Source: Rhynchosporium graminicola (taxonomy: Eukaryota > Ascomycota > Leotiomycetes > Helotiales > Ploettnerulaceae). Taken from it: DNA of 64,000 nucleotides. The position numbers and the translations under genes were made by a program. Of this stretch, positions 24,259 to 36,927 are shown piece by piece. The DNA is taken from assembly GCA_900074885.1 (NCBI GenBank), contig FJUW01000016.1, positions 78,584-142,583 of the forward strand, written 5' to 3'. How positions within the stretch are numbered: the stretch's first letter is position 1; each line of letters begins with the position of its first letter. The notes beneath the pieces were generated by a model. That model did no database searches. It saw only the letters and a list, made by a program, of their open reading frames with translations, and was not told where the DNA came from.

Positions 24259-25672
24259 CTTCATCCGTAGAACAAAACCACACTCGTATTCCCAACCTTC
24301 TCTTGCGTTTCCTTTCCTTCCTCTTGCTCTTCCTCTGCGCCCCCCCCGCCCCCGCCCCGCCCCCGATCTCCATCCCTATCTCCATTCTCTCCCTCGCTCG
24401 AGGTCCCCCCCAACCCCCTCAAGAGCCCTCAACCCTCAGCCCAAAAAACCATGCAATCCCCAAACAAGTCCAAATTGCCCCACAAGAGATAGTTGACCTA
24501 CCCACCAGAGGTTGGTTTCCTCTGGCTCTCAAATCTGCCACTAGTAGCCGAATATCCCCTACCTACGTGCTTCCGAGGCCGAGTCACATCAAGTCAGTTG
24601 AGTCGAGTCGAGTCAAAATTGAGTCGAGTCAAGCAAGGCTCGATCGAGTCAGGCTGGACCCAACCCCAACCCGTTCCGGGTGTCCGAGGTCGACGTTCTA
24701 CCTATCTCTGTTAAGTTACTGCGATTCATCACTATGGTCCGACGTGGACTTTTTGGGGCCGAGAAGAAGTCGTCTGTTGATTGCGTGATCTCGAGATACA
24801 TACATACGGTTTGTGATCAAATGTGAAGTTGAAGATCACATAGATAGTAAGTCAGAGGTCAGATGGAAAGTTACAAATAAGATAGATGGATGTACGAGAA
24901 TCAAACACATTCCAATCAAAGCATAAAGAGAGTTGTGAGATTTGATTTGCATCGATTATCTAAAGCCGTCATAAAAACAGCCACAGGTTTTTGATGGTAA
25001 ACTCCATCGATCGGCCTTTTGAGTGATCGAGATATTCATCCCCCACAGGCCCATCCTATTATCCTTTCATCCATCGAATCGATTCTGCCGATCTATCTAT
25101 CCATCTAGACAATTCAGAGCTTAGAGTCAGTCAGTGAGGGCAAGCCGACCAGCCAAATATGCATCCATAAACAAATCGAACCCTCGCGAGCCGGAGCATA
25201 TCCAGCCATTCATCAACCAACCAACCTACGCGCCAGCCAGCCATTCTTTTGTAAATACAGAGAAAGCAGCAAGGAAGGAAATCAAAAGACGGCAACGTGC
25301 GAAAGAGTAGTAGAGTAGAAAAGTCCCATGTCTCGTCCACTCTCTAATCGTCGAACGTCAGTTGCAGAGCAAAATATGCAAGTAAGGAGAGAGGAAAAGT
25401 CAAAAAAGCAAACGCTAAACCACCGACCATGCACCGTTTTATGCCCTTCGTAAAGCCGTGAGAATCTTTTCTTTCGTTTAATTATTGAAAACCAGGTATT
25501 TTTGCGGAAGAGAAACAAATAAGGGAATTTGATCGTATAAGCAAGCTGTGTAGGGTCGTGCCAAATTTGGCCATGAAATGTCGTCAAAACTCGACTTCAT
25601 GTCTATGCGCCGTGGGTATAAGGGTTTCGCTCTTCATCGGATCCTTCAAATTCGAAAAGAAAAAAGAAATCA
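23614..25672. other. Convergent spacer with CAGA microsatellite
   Basis: Contains the likely 3' UTRs of PalH and the ABC transporter. A frame of 213 codons crosses the CAGA repeat at 24.2 kb but lacks an ATG start and is low complexity, so I do not call it. Short GAGTC repeats occur at 24598-24655. Confidence 0.55.
24212..24257. repeat. CAGA tetranucleotide microsatellite
   Basis: About 11 perfect CAGA units, one of the longest simple repeats in the window. Confidence 0.95.
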
Positions 25673-28600
25673 TCAGAGCGAGTGTTGAGGGTGTGTGGGC
25701 TTGTAGGCTGGATCTCCTTCCTTAAATGGTTCCAGCTCCGCCTGCCGAGGATCATCTTGTGTGTCTTCAGCCAAAGCCTCTTCACCCAATCTGTCACCCG
25801 CTGGCTTGTCATCATCGTCGTGCTTTCCATGGGTACTGCCATCTCCAAAGGTAGAATCACCACTCGAGGAGCTGTCATCCCCGTACTTCTTGGTTCCTTC
25901 CGCCAAACCCTTGGAGGCAATATCAATGAGTGTTGTACTACTGCGATTACCGCCTTCGTTCTCGCTGACATCCTCGCTTGGACTGCCACCTTCATTGCCG
26001 GAGCTACTGGGTCGAGTTGTTACAGCATCCTGAAGAGCTTTTGCCTTGGCGACCGCATGGGCGGCTTGCTCAGCAGCGCGATCAGCTCTGCTCTGTTTCT
26101 TCCACATCTTTAGATAGCGGCCCTTAAGCGCAATCAACTCATCGTGATTTCCAGATTCAGCAACCTTCCCATCGTGAAGCACAATGATTTGGTCTGCGCT
26201 GGTGATGGTTGACAAACGATGACTAGAAATGTCAGATTAAAGAAAACTTTCAAAAGAGGAGGAAACTTACGCAATGACAAGCATAGTTCTACCCTTAGAC
26301 AAAGTCGTTAGCTCCTCTTGGATGTTTTGCTCAGTCTCAGTGTCCAGTGCTGCTGTTGCTTCATCTAACATGATGATACGAGGATTCTTGATTATTGTTC
26401 TTGCGATGGCTACACGCTGCTTCTCTCCACCACTCAGACGAAGACCACGCTCTCCGACTTTGGTATTGTACTGATCAGGAAATGCCATGATTTTGTCATG
26501 GATGGAAGCCGCTCGGCAAGCTGAAAAGACATCCTCATCGGTAGCATCCTGATTGGCATATTTGAGGTTATACATAAGTGTCTCATTGAACAAGACAGTA
26601 TCTTGTGGAACCACACCAATATGTCGTCTCAGTGAGTCGATAGTGACGTCTCTGACATCGTTCCCATCAACTTGAATGCTTCCGTTCTGGGCATTGTAGA
26701 ATCGGAAAAGTAGCCTGAAAACTGTGGACTTCCCACCTCCAGATTCTCCAACGAAAGCCGTGGTAGTGCCAGGCTGACAAGTGAAGCTGAGACCCTCCAA
26801 AGCTGGTTTCCGTTGGTCATATGAGAATTTCACATCTTCGAATCGGATCTGACCACTACACGACGGCATTGGCTTTGATCCTTCTTCATCAACTACTGTC
26901 GGTTGCTCCTTGAATAGTTCAAGCAGTCTCTCGCCACTGATCATTGCGTTTTGGACACTTCGGTAAAATGAGCCAAAAAAGTTGAGTGGTTGTTGCAATT
27001 GAGCCATGTAGGTCAATAGAATGACAAAATCTCCAGCTTTGCGTACTCCGGTTGTAACTTGGTATGCGGAGAGGAAAGATGTGACAAGTAGTCCGGTCAT
27101 GAACACCATGTTCTGAGAGATGTTGAGCACGTTCAAGGATATGGTGACTTGGTACTCCATTTTTTGAAACGCAATGACAGCTTTACGGTAGCGATTGAAC
27201 TCGTAATCTTCGGCATTGAAATACTTCACCGTCTCATATGAAGTGAGTGAATCATTCTTGACAGCATCTTCTTCTCGGCTAAGATTCGTCATTTGTCGAC
27301 GTTGGACGGAACGCCAACGTGCCATCCGGACGGTCAAATAGAGGTATGCAAATGTGATTATCCCAACCACAAGGGCATGGTATGCGTCGACGTAGATAGC
27401 GAAATAAACGATGGCAATTCCAAGATCGAAAATCATGGGAAGAACTTGAAAAGTGATTTGCTCCAGGAAGTTATTGATAGCGTTTCCTTTGCTCAGAGCA
27501 GAAAGAACCTCTCCGGTTCGCTTTCCTAGATGAAAATCGAGACTTAGGCTGTGGACGTGTTCGAACGAAGCAGTGGTCAACGCCTGGTACGAGTACTGTG
27601 AGATGGGGATCCAGAGTACTGATCTGATGGCCCCCAAGATACCGGATGTACCTTGCAAAAACTTCAGCCCAATGAGGATAGATATAGTAAGCCAGGGCAT
27701 TCCTGGATTGTTTTCTTGATCTGCTAGTTGGTCGGTCAGATGTCCCAATTGTGTAGGGACCAGAATATTGACGACTCGTTGTAGGACAACAAGAAGGAAG
27801 CAGACCACAACCACGATTTGGAGTTTGGTAGATCTACTTGGCCACAAGTAGGGAAAGAATAGAGAGTATCCGTAAATGTATTCCCACCATGTTCTATTAG
27901 GAGCAGTTGTAGGCTTGTAGAATGCAGGGTTCTCATCTAGCTTCTTCTGGGCTGCGGTTGGGTTTCCGTCCACAGAACCATTCTCTGGCTCAGCTATAAG
28001 TCCATTGGTAATTGAACCATTCCCAGAAACGTTATTGTTTGAGTTTGCTTGTCCATTGACGAGTAGAGGTGCTCTTTCCTCGGAATTTCCTTGAAAGGTA
28101 CCTCGAATTTTACGAAGACGTTCAATAGAGAAGACGATATAGAAACCAGAGAGCGCCAAGAGAACGATAACTCGTGCAACGTTAATGACCAATTCAGCAA
28201 GCTCCCAGTTTGTAGGGGTTCTGTAGACTTTTCCACCCACGCCCTTGTGAACGGAATTGATCTCCTTATGGGGGGCGGTGTAAAGCGCAAGCGTTGCTCC
28301 AAGGAGAATGATTTCGAGAATGGTAGAGAGGCACCATATGATTTGGTGGGAAAGGTTAGGTGATGGTGTTGTGTCTACTAAGGAGATGAGGAATACGCTG
28401 TAGAAGAAAGCTGATGCACAAACGTATATCTGTGTTTCGAAAGTTAGTCGGATTCGGACTGGTTCAGGCCTGGCAAGGGAATCTTTGGAAAGAAAAGACA
28501 GCTCACTTACAGCCATAGGCTCACCACACCACCAACCATTCTCGCTCTTTGTGAGAGCATGCGCAACGATGTTGATGCCGTTGGCTAAGAATGTCGCTAG

Positions 28601-28927
28601 AAGTGCAGCAGATAGGTAAAAGAATAGCCACTTCTTTGCGTGACTGAACTCCCTGCCCTTCCTCTTCCTCTCGAGCTCCTCCTTGATCTTTCGAGCAGAT
28701 GAAGATGGGAGTGGCTTTCCCCCCGGACCCAATTGCACCGGACCAATTGCTACTGCTGGGGGTTCTGCGGTGAGGATAGTGTTTGCAACGAATGCAATCA
28801 AGAAGACTGCAAACAAGATCCAGGCGTAGTTGAAGTGGAGGACATCGAGGAGCTTTGTGGTGGAGGACGACGTGCCATTATTGATGATTACTGAGTTTGC
28901 CCTCAGAATGACCTCTTCATTTGCCAT
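25673..28927 (-). CDS. HMT1: HMT1-type half ABC transporter (ABCB6/Atm1 group)
   Basis: Vacuolar or endosomal half-size ABC exporter; relatives move phytochelatin/glutathione-metal conjugates (S. pombe Hmt1) or heme-type substrates (ABCB6). Three exons: 28511-28927, 26271-28429 and 25673-26222, giving 1041 aa. The first intron (81 bp, GTAAGT...CTAAC...CAG) is a multiple of three with no stop, so an unspliced reading would add 27 residues; removing it yields GEPMAIYVCASAFFYS. Organisation: N-terminal extension with about five TM helices (residues 30-270), Asn/Ser-rich linker, six-TM ABC membrane domain (about 360-650), then the nucleotide-binding domain with Walker A GESGGGKST, signature LSGGEKQ, Walker B RIIMLDEATAALD and H-loop AHRLSTI; the second intron splits that Ala codon. 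The C-terminal tail is acidic and Ser/Gly/Asp-rich. The true substrate is not shown by sequence. Confidence 0.92.
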
Positions 28928-29577
28928 TACAAGTATTGATTATGAGACCAGTTCCTCCTTCCCGCGTCAGTTTTCCGTTTCGTAGGGGAGTCGTAAACAG
29001 ATCATGGCACATTCGAATACAACAGGCTATGACCGAAAGGTGAGCTCGAAGGCCTTGGTGCCGGGCAATTGCCACTGCAAGATCACAAGATAAGGTCAGC
29101 GATCGTGGCTTGTCCAAATAAAAGTCTCTAGTGGCGAGCCATGGCTCAGGTGATGGACAGAGATACTGCTATTGCAGTTGAGTTGACGTGCAGTACAAAG
29201 ATGATGATACGCAGGGAGAGGGGGAGGGGTAGATACCTACCTAGATACCTGGCGTGATTGCTCGAAGTTTTATGAGACTGAGTTGAGGAGGGAGGGCTGA
29301 TCGACAAATGCTGTAACCCCTCGGTCGATCTAGTTAAAGACAGGCAGAACTCGCGCTACAGTATTGCAGTAGAAATACCGGGAGACAGCAGCCAAGCGTG
29401 AGTCGGCAGTGTCAATGGATGCAAGAGAGAATTCTGTTTGTTCTTGGGGATGCTGCCCGCCTTCCCACAGATAGACAAGATTGAGGGTTTTTATTAGAAA
29501 GGAAAGGACGAGAAGGAACTCTTCGAGGGATGAGAGGGTGGAGAGAGTGGTGAGTAGAGTAGAGTAGTGAGTACTGT

Positions 29578-29608
29578 AGTAGTGCAGTGCAGTGCAGTGC
29601 AGTGCAGT
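29578..29608. repeat. GTGCA pentamer repeat
   Basis: About six tandem AGTGC units. Confidence 0.9.
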
Positions 29609-29663
29609 TGCGGTCCCTCGAATTGCCAGGCGACTTTGCGTCAGGGTCTTCACCGCCCTGGAA

Positions 29664-29686
29664 CCCTGACCCTGACCCTGACCCTG
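29664..29686. repeat. CCCTGA hexamer repeat
   Basis: Nearly four tandem CCCTGA units. This differs from the telomeric CCCTAA by one base per unit, and no true telomere repeat is present. Confidence 0.85.
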
Positions 29687-29697
29687 GCTGCTTTCCT

Positions 29698-29731
29698 GTC
29701 TGCAGGCTGCAGGCTGCAGGCTGCAGGCTGG
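29698..29731. repeat. CTGCAGG heptamer repeat
   Basis: About four tandem CTGCAGG units immediately after the CCCTGA repeat. Confidence 0.85.
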
Positions 29732-31558
29732 CCTGACGTTCTAGTTCTCTCGAGTACCTGGTAGTAAGTAGTAGTAGTAGTAGCAGCTGCAGCCAGGCAA
29801 GCCATCACCAGGTCCCCGACCCGACCCTGTCAATAAATAAGGATAAAGGTACTGTAGGTATGTAGGTATGTAGGTCTGTAGGTAGGTACAATATTCTTTT
29901 CAATATCCATTTTGATACATGACAATAAGAAACGAGAGAAGTAACACAGACCGCCAGGCAAACTTGGCTCTAGTAATTACCTTAGTTACCTACCCACCTT
30001 GCGGAGTTACTTTACGGCCGGCTACTAAACTGGAATCATCCATCGACTTGATTCAGCCTGGACTGGTCTGCTCGCTCCCGTCACTCAGCACGGGTCTATT
30101 ATTTAGCTTCAAAGGAACAGACAGTCCTAGTATTCTGGTTACTTGTTGAATAGGACAAGCTTCCAATGCTCTTCGATTTGGAAATACACTATACTAACTG
30201 GCATCAGAGGGACAGATAGCCAGCCACGCGTATCAGACCTGCTGCGTAAGGGTATCCGGTATTATTGCCGGCGTGAAAAGGGTAAAGGGTGCTGCTGGCT
30301 GGCTGAGATCATCGGACACCGGAATGAATCTTCAGCTATCGCAGCTTCAGCCTCTCTCTTTTCCCGGACCCGACTTTATTCCAGCTCGCACATGGATGGA
30401 AGTATGAGTACGTACCGGACGTGAAGTGGGTAAAGCCCATGCAAGATTCGGGAAGCCGGTTCCAGCGTCCCTTGTTTAGATTTCGTCAAAACTTCTTTGG
30501 AACGTCTAGTGCTTCTGCGAGAGCTTATCGATCGATATCTGATGATAAGACTTCCGATGAAGTGACTGGATCAACATCCATTGTTAACTCTTCAATTCAC
30601 AAGCATGCATCCGTTCAATGACAAGTCGGTCTATGGAAGTCATCTTTTGCCAGTCTTCCATGTTGAGATCTGGCCTGCGAGTGAAGTCAAATGGATGATT
30701 GTTGTCGGAGCTAAACAAGCCTCCGGCGAGGCAAATTCGGCACTTGAAGGTGTCACTGACGCAGAGTCACCAGATAGCTGGATGACTTTTAGACTTTTAC
30801 CTTCAAAATGTTCTATATCATCTTCCCGGCTTTGAAATTCCTTCACGTAATGTTCGGCAAGGTAGCATCTTACTAAGGTCGTATCATTTTGGATGACTTT
30901 TATTTACTTCGTATCAAGGACACAGATAATCCCAGTCTGCTGAAGGTCTAGGTTCCTGACTAGTTCGTTCTTTCAGCTCAGCAAGTCGTTTCTCATGTGG
31001 CGAGTATTTAATGCTTTCATTGAATCGTGGCTATGCTTGATTTGCCTGTAGATCTCAAATGCGACCTTCTGTTGGCCAAGAGGAAGTGTTGGATCTGGAA
31101 TGGCTAAGGGACTAGTCGTGTCTGTTATCAATCGAATTTGAAAACTTACATACAAGTAGATTTCATTTCATGCATGTACTTGCACCAAGATCCTCGAGAT
31201 TCTTGCTTGGACCTATAGTAGGACGGACGTATGGTGTTATGATGCTCGCACAACATTCCTCCACCCGCACTGTGCAGAAGTAGTATTGACTTACCTCTTA
31301 CACCCCAACTATAGGTACTTACTTATACTTTAGACGAGTGTGTATTGACCTACGGCGATTTGTGGAAAGAGCACTTACCGCCTTCCATTCAACTGTGTCT
31401 CACACTGGCATCCATCTCCGTCTATTGCCTTGACGCTTTCAGGAACAGAGCGTCATCGTGCACACCATACCAATACGAGCCCACCAAGTTCTATCCCTCG
31501 TCTATCAGGGAGGTAGTGACACGCCTCTATTTACAGCTATCACTTCTCACTCGCTTCT

Positions 31559-31561
<3 letters not shown>

Positions 31562-31597
<36 letters not shown>

Positions 31598-31611
31598 ACT
31601 CACACACTCAC
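31562..31611. repeat. CA dinucleotide microsatellite
   Basis: (CA)14 followed by CACACACT-type units, seen directly. Confidence 0.95.
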
Positions 31612-34600
31612 ATTCTTAGCTATAGAGCCGCGGTGGTCTCTCGTCGTCGTTCTAGATTGTGATTAGCGAGGCTGCTAGATGCAATAAACCCCTCACCAAT
31701 CCAGCTCACGCACTCACATGCTGACATTGCAGTCTCCAGTCCACCCCTTCCCTCCCCTCTCCTCCCTCGACGCCACCAAGGGTTTAAGTGGGAACGGCTC
31801 TCACAGCCAAAGCCAGCCGTCCAACCATATTCTGAGCAGCCACACAAGTCCACACTGAACAACGCCTTCTTCGCACGACAGCGTCAATCTACTTACCTAG
31901 GAACCTTAGGTAAGTAAACCTAGGTATGTATGTGGGACCGCCAGAGTTCGGCCAGTGGTCCAGAGAGCACCAATCCAAATCTGCTCTATACTATATACTA
32001 AAGGCAGTACAACCACACCATGACATGCCCGTCACATTCATTCACTTCCCTTTACTTCCATTCATGTCAATCCATTTCAACCCGGGCCGGGTCGGGTTAC
32101 TCAACAATTCTGAACTCGGATCTCTTGTTCGGATGCGGCAATTCGATCGTTTGGAGAGAATAGAAGAATCCGGATCCTCAAACCACTGTCACCAATTGCG
32201 TGTCAGATAGCAGGTAGGTACAGTTACTGCTGACCTACCTACCTAGTCCCGAGTCCCCGAACACATCACATCAAATCAATCACAGCCACTTTCCATTGGC
32301 CTCGAGCACGTGAGATCCTTGCTCCTGGGCAAGATCGCTGGCGGTCTAGACCTGAAGCTGCCTTGCCTGCCTGTTCTCTCGCCACAGCGGAGCGGGGCTG
32401 TGTATTGTAACTAACCCACGTCCACGACCACTGCAACACTGGACGAAAGGTACCTATCCGAGCTATCCTCGAGGCATCAACAATTTTCTGCTCTCAGAAC
32501 TCTCAGTCTCAGAGCTCTCATGCAATAATGCAGCACACACTGGCTGACTGGGTCCGGGGATCGCTAGATTGCCGCAAATGCAATGTTCAAGCTCCCGGAA
32601 TCTATTGGTGTTCCCCGAGATCCTCAGAGTCGCTGGAGGCCAATACAACAGAACAGGCATTGTTGACCAATAAGCCCTTGCAATCAAGCGATTAGATGAA
32701 GGCATTGATACCTCAACGGGCGGCTTTGAAAATCATAATATACCCTTCTGTCCTCTTAGAGGTCCGTCCGTGTTCAATCTCGTGGAATTGAGTTTGACCT
32801 CCTCAGCCATACTCCACCACAATTGCTCAATGCAATTCCACAAACCTACGATATGCCATGTTAACCAATCCATTTCCATTCTAGCAATATGCTCTCTGAT
32901 CACCTATCCGCGGCCACAAGAAAGTGGTTCGCTGCGGCCATACAATATAACTAACGCCCAAGCGAATCCCTACTGGCCTCTATCAACCTTAATTGGAGGA
33001 CCTCAAGAAGCCATTTCCAAAAGCACTAGCCATGGCATCCGACCTCGCAGACATTATGCATACACCTCACTCCCCAATTGTGACGTTGTAGCCTCTATTG
33101 CATACGCGATTCTTTTTCATCCATTGAGAAGCCTCGCGGGGACGGTCTTGCTGCCAAATGTGAATCACGAGCTCTCAGAATTGGTATTTAGCGGTGAAGG
33201 GCCGGCAAGCAAGCCATGGAAGCACAACAGCACGTCCCGTCCCTTCCTTCCTTCCTCCCTTCCTTCCGCTCCTCTAAGCTTGCCATATGATATTATACCT
33301 CTCCATGGCAGACTTCTGACGGGCTGGCTACTCGTTTCCTACCTATAAGAAGGTGCAATGATAGTCCTCGTCTTGTCTCGATCGAGTGGATCCCGGGTAA
33401 ATCGTACCTATGCATTCAGTCGTTGCAGGAGCGAATCGTCGAATGAGAACTCCCATCTATCGATCCATCCAAAGCACATCTCTTGACCGAGATCAAGAAT
33501 CAGAGAAAATCCTCGGACTTCTCATCCATACATCTTTGAGGGAGGTATCTACACCCCGATGACAGAGGTGGAGTATTGATACCTCCCGGGCCCTGAACTG
33601 CCTTCCCATGATCAGAGAAGGCACGAATTCTCTCTATGTCTGGCTCGATCGATTTTTTATGGACGTGCGTGTCCCTCCTTCTTCTTAACATGCCGTCTTC
33701 ATCAATGCGATTTGCCTAACGTTGCACTGCAGATTCTCACTCGCGCACGATTTTGGCTATTTTTGCAAATTTCATCGAGCAAAGATTGGAAATCAAAGAT
33801 CAAGCTATCGCCACGTGTGTCGATAGATTGAAAGTTGTCCTACAAAGTCGACCATATACGTGTAGAACTCTCTTGCCACATACTTGCCGTCGTCCCAGGC
33901 AAGCATGGTGTCTCGGCAGCAAGCGAAGTCGAATTGCATCTTTTCGCTGAAATGTAAGCCTCATTGGTCCTGACAGGCTATCAAAATGCCCGGTCAGAAA
34001 TGGGTAGTCGCCCTCGTCTATACCAATCGAGTTATTGTTGTAGATGAAATCAGAAAACAACTCGTATCTGTCACAAAAGCCGCAGGTACCGAAATGACAG
34101 CGATCTTTCTGCCATCCACCTAATTCTGAGACCAATCTTCGTCTGGCACGTAACAAACATCACGCACAATTAAGTTCCATTGAATGCACTGTTTGCAGTA
34201 GCGTACGAGTCGCAGTTCATGCTCGAAGAGGCAACTTAATTTCTGCTACCCTCTCCAGCATGTCTTTGAAGTCCCGTGCCTATGTATCGTACCCACACCC
34301 GCATCATCAGGACTTAGAAGTTTGGATCCGGATACGTATCTTGAGGAGAGTGGAGATGTTTATTCTGCAGGCGTAGCATGGCAGTCGGAAGCGATCCGAC
34401 AGCTCGGTCAGCATGGTCTACACCCAAAGAATACCACTGGGAAAAGGAAAGGCTGCCTTATATCCACCCACGTAACGGATCGCATGGGCATTTCCCCAAG
34501 ACTGTGGGGAAAGCATATGTCGGTCAAAAGGTCGATGCAGCGAGCAGCTGTCTTGTGACCGCTAGTCCGGTATGATGTTAAAGTAAACGTTGGAACTATT

Positions 34601-36927
34601 CAATGGGATGACGACAGATTTCATGAACAATCTGGCACTATAAATAATCAGATCCTCCATGTATGCGACGAGTGTAATGTGAGACATGATAGATATCTTT
34701 TCCCAATGTGTTGATATGTAGCGGTGAGACTGTGAGATTTCGTGTGCTGTATTTGCTTTTTCCCCCATTCGGACAATTTGATACCGAGACTTTCACGATG
34801 GGCAGATGATCGGAGTAAGCAATAAGTCGACATCTAATTTTTCCTGTATACTCACTATCAATGATATGAGTCCCTCCATCTGACCAAGAAGCTCACCCAT
34901 ATCAATCACATTTCTCCCCCGCAGACGAATCTTCAAAAACTACCTTGGCACCAGTTCAACAATAACACAAGATAACCAAGCACGCAGGACTATATCCAAG
35001 CTTTCATCTACCAAGCAGACAGGTTAGCTGTTTTTCATCGGCGGGCAAACGTAGTTCAGAGCTTAGCTCGCTCGCGCCTCGTCCTCCCTCCTACTCATAC
35101 TCTCTAAAATTGTGGAATGTTTCCATGACTTACCTACTAATCATTCAAGGCTCGAAGTTGCAAGAGTATGAGGATATCTTTGAATACCAATATCAAACCT
35201 TGCGACGTGGCTTCGGGAATCTCCTGGAGCGCTTACTTCTAGAGGCAGATATACACATATGTGTATGTATATTTGTGTGTATGTGTTTGTGTGGATGTTC
35301 CATCAGCCTACTCGTCAGTCTCGAAATACACCTTTTCTTACACGCATGCTATCTGAAAGGGTCATTATACCTTTCCCCTAGATCGTAGAATAAAGACACC
35401 GTTGAAGAAATCTTATATCTATAATCATAATGGAAGAGCTCGAAATATACATCATTGGTATCATGCTACTTTGCCTGAACGAGTCATCCTTCCCCTCTAG
35501 AAATTTGGATGAAGAAACACCTCGAATAAAGCTTATGGTATATCTGGCTAGTTACGATGAATGAAACAGTAAGTGGGTGCATCAAAATCCACCCTCCTCG
35601 CCACAGCTTGCTTGAGCAACAAAGAAACAGACAAACATACACTTCAAGCCATACTTGCAATACATGGCTTGGATCACAATAATCGCTTTATGATTCCTCT
35701 GTAGTCTAGTCTAGGATAGAACTTGACAGTCTTGTCAGTAGTATTTACGTAACAATGTACTCTGACGAGCTCAAGATAGAGGTGAAGGCCATAAGCGTGC
35801 ATCCTCGACGGGTTATGGACGGGCGTGGTTGTTAACACAGGACTTGAACTCTCCGCGTTATGAATTTACGCAGACGTGGGATAATGATGATAGACTTGAA
35901 GTCACCACTTCTCATCTCATCTACAGATATTGAGAGCCTTCATACTTACGTACAACACAAATGACCTGATCGCATCAGCGGTGAGAAAGTGCAGTATGAA
36001 CCAGGTCGGTAGCTAAGTCTCGGATACCAGGTAAGCTAGCTAGCTATCTCACCTTTTCAGGGAAGTGGAAATAATAATGATAGATGTAGTTCATGGTTTC
36101 CAAAAGAAAGATGGCCTGGTACTTGGTTGGGGGGTGAGATGATGTATTCAGTCGTATGTTGGTTCATGAGTGGTGGGAAAGTGTCGTTATATTGTGCTTT
36201 GGTTTTTGGGAAGAGGAAACTCAAGGGGAAAAAAGGTTAGATCATAGGTGCGTGGTAAGGAGAGGAGAAGGGATACGATGTGGTTCGATTCTGATGCCAG
36301 GTCTTGTTTGGATATAGTGTTGGTACTTATTGTTGAGGTACATCGCGGATGGGATGATGTATCGATAGGACAGCGGCGTCGGTATGCCCGGAGAGACTTC
36401 GACGAGACTACCATGAGGGTCATTGAGAAGTGTGAAGAGGGGCCAGAACGGACAGAGGCCTCCTTATGTGGAAATGGAGATGATATATATCTACTTCTGC
36501 CTTGTTACACAGATATACAAATACCTATATCACGTGTTCATAAAAACATGAATAACTCGAACTAGACACATCACTCATATAGACAATTATTTTCTTAAAT
36601 TACAGTTCGTTACAGGTACAAGCAATACAAGAAGCGAAAGCGATTGTACAGATAATGTCCTTGACATCATCCCCATGCTCATTCCATTCGGCATCATACC
36701 AGCATGGTAGAGCCGATGCTCCATCTCATAACCATCCGTGATGTATGTAAGCGACAGTTGTAGATAGCAGATCCTCAGCTCTCACGTGCTCCACAATGGA
36801 GCCCCATTTGATGTACTGCCTGCTTCCGTCATTACTGCCTCGAAAGAGGCACCTCGTCATCCTCCACACAGCCAACCCCCACGCGCGCAGTAAGGGCCCG
36901 TCCGATCGAATGTCCCATATCTGCGGA

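Larger units (their letters stand above)
28928..36927. other. 8 kb gene desert with simple repeats
   Basis: No intact gene is supported in 8 kb. The first part is presumably the HMT1 promoter. There is a cluster of minisatellite runs at 29.58-29.73 kb, GTAGGT runs at 29.86-29.89, 31.89-31.93 and 32.21-32.25 kb, and a CA repeat at 31.56 kb. Short protein-like frames occur on the plus strand at 30421-30621 and on the minus strand at 30640-31155, but none has a complete gene structure. 33.2-36.9 kb shows nothing recognisable. Transcribed non-coding RNAs cannot be excluded. Confidence 0.5.

Noticed and set aside
24147..24788. 213-codon plus-strand frame over the CAGA repeat
   Set aside because: No ATG start and repeat-driven composition.
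29664..29686. Telomere-like repeat
   Set aside because: Units are CCCTGA, not CCCTAA, and only about four copies; a simple minisatellite.
32770..33348. 192-codon plus-strand frame
   Set aside because: Starts at GTG, without recognisable features, splice sites or a promoter-like context.
35826..35880. Another tRNA-like string
   Set aside because: A GTTCAAGTCCTG match and a partial anticodon stem, but acceptor and D stems fail.
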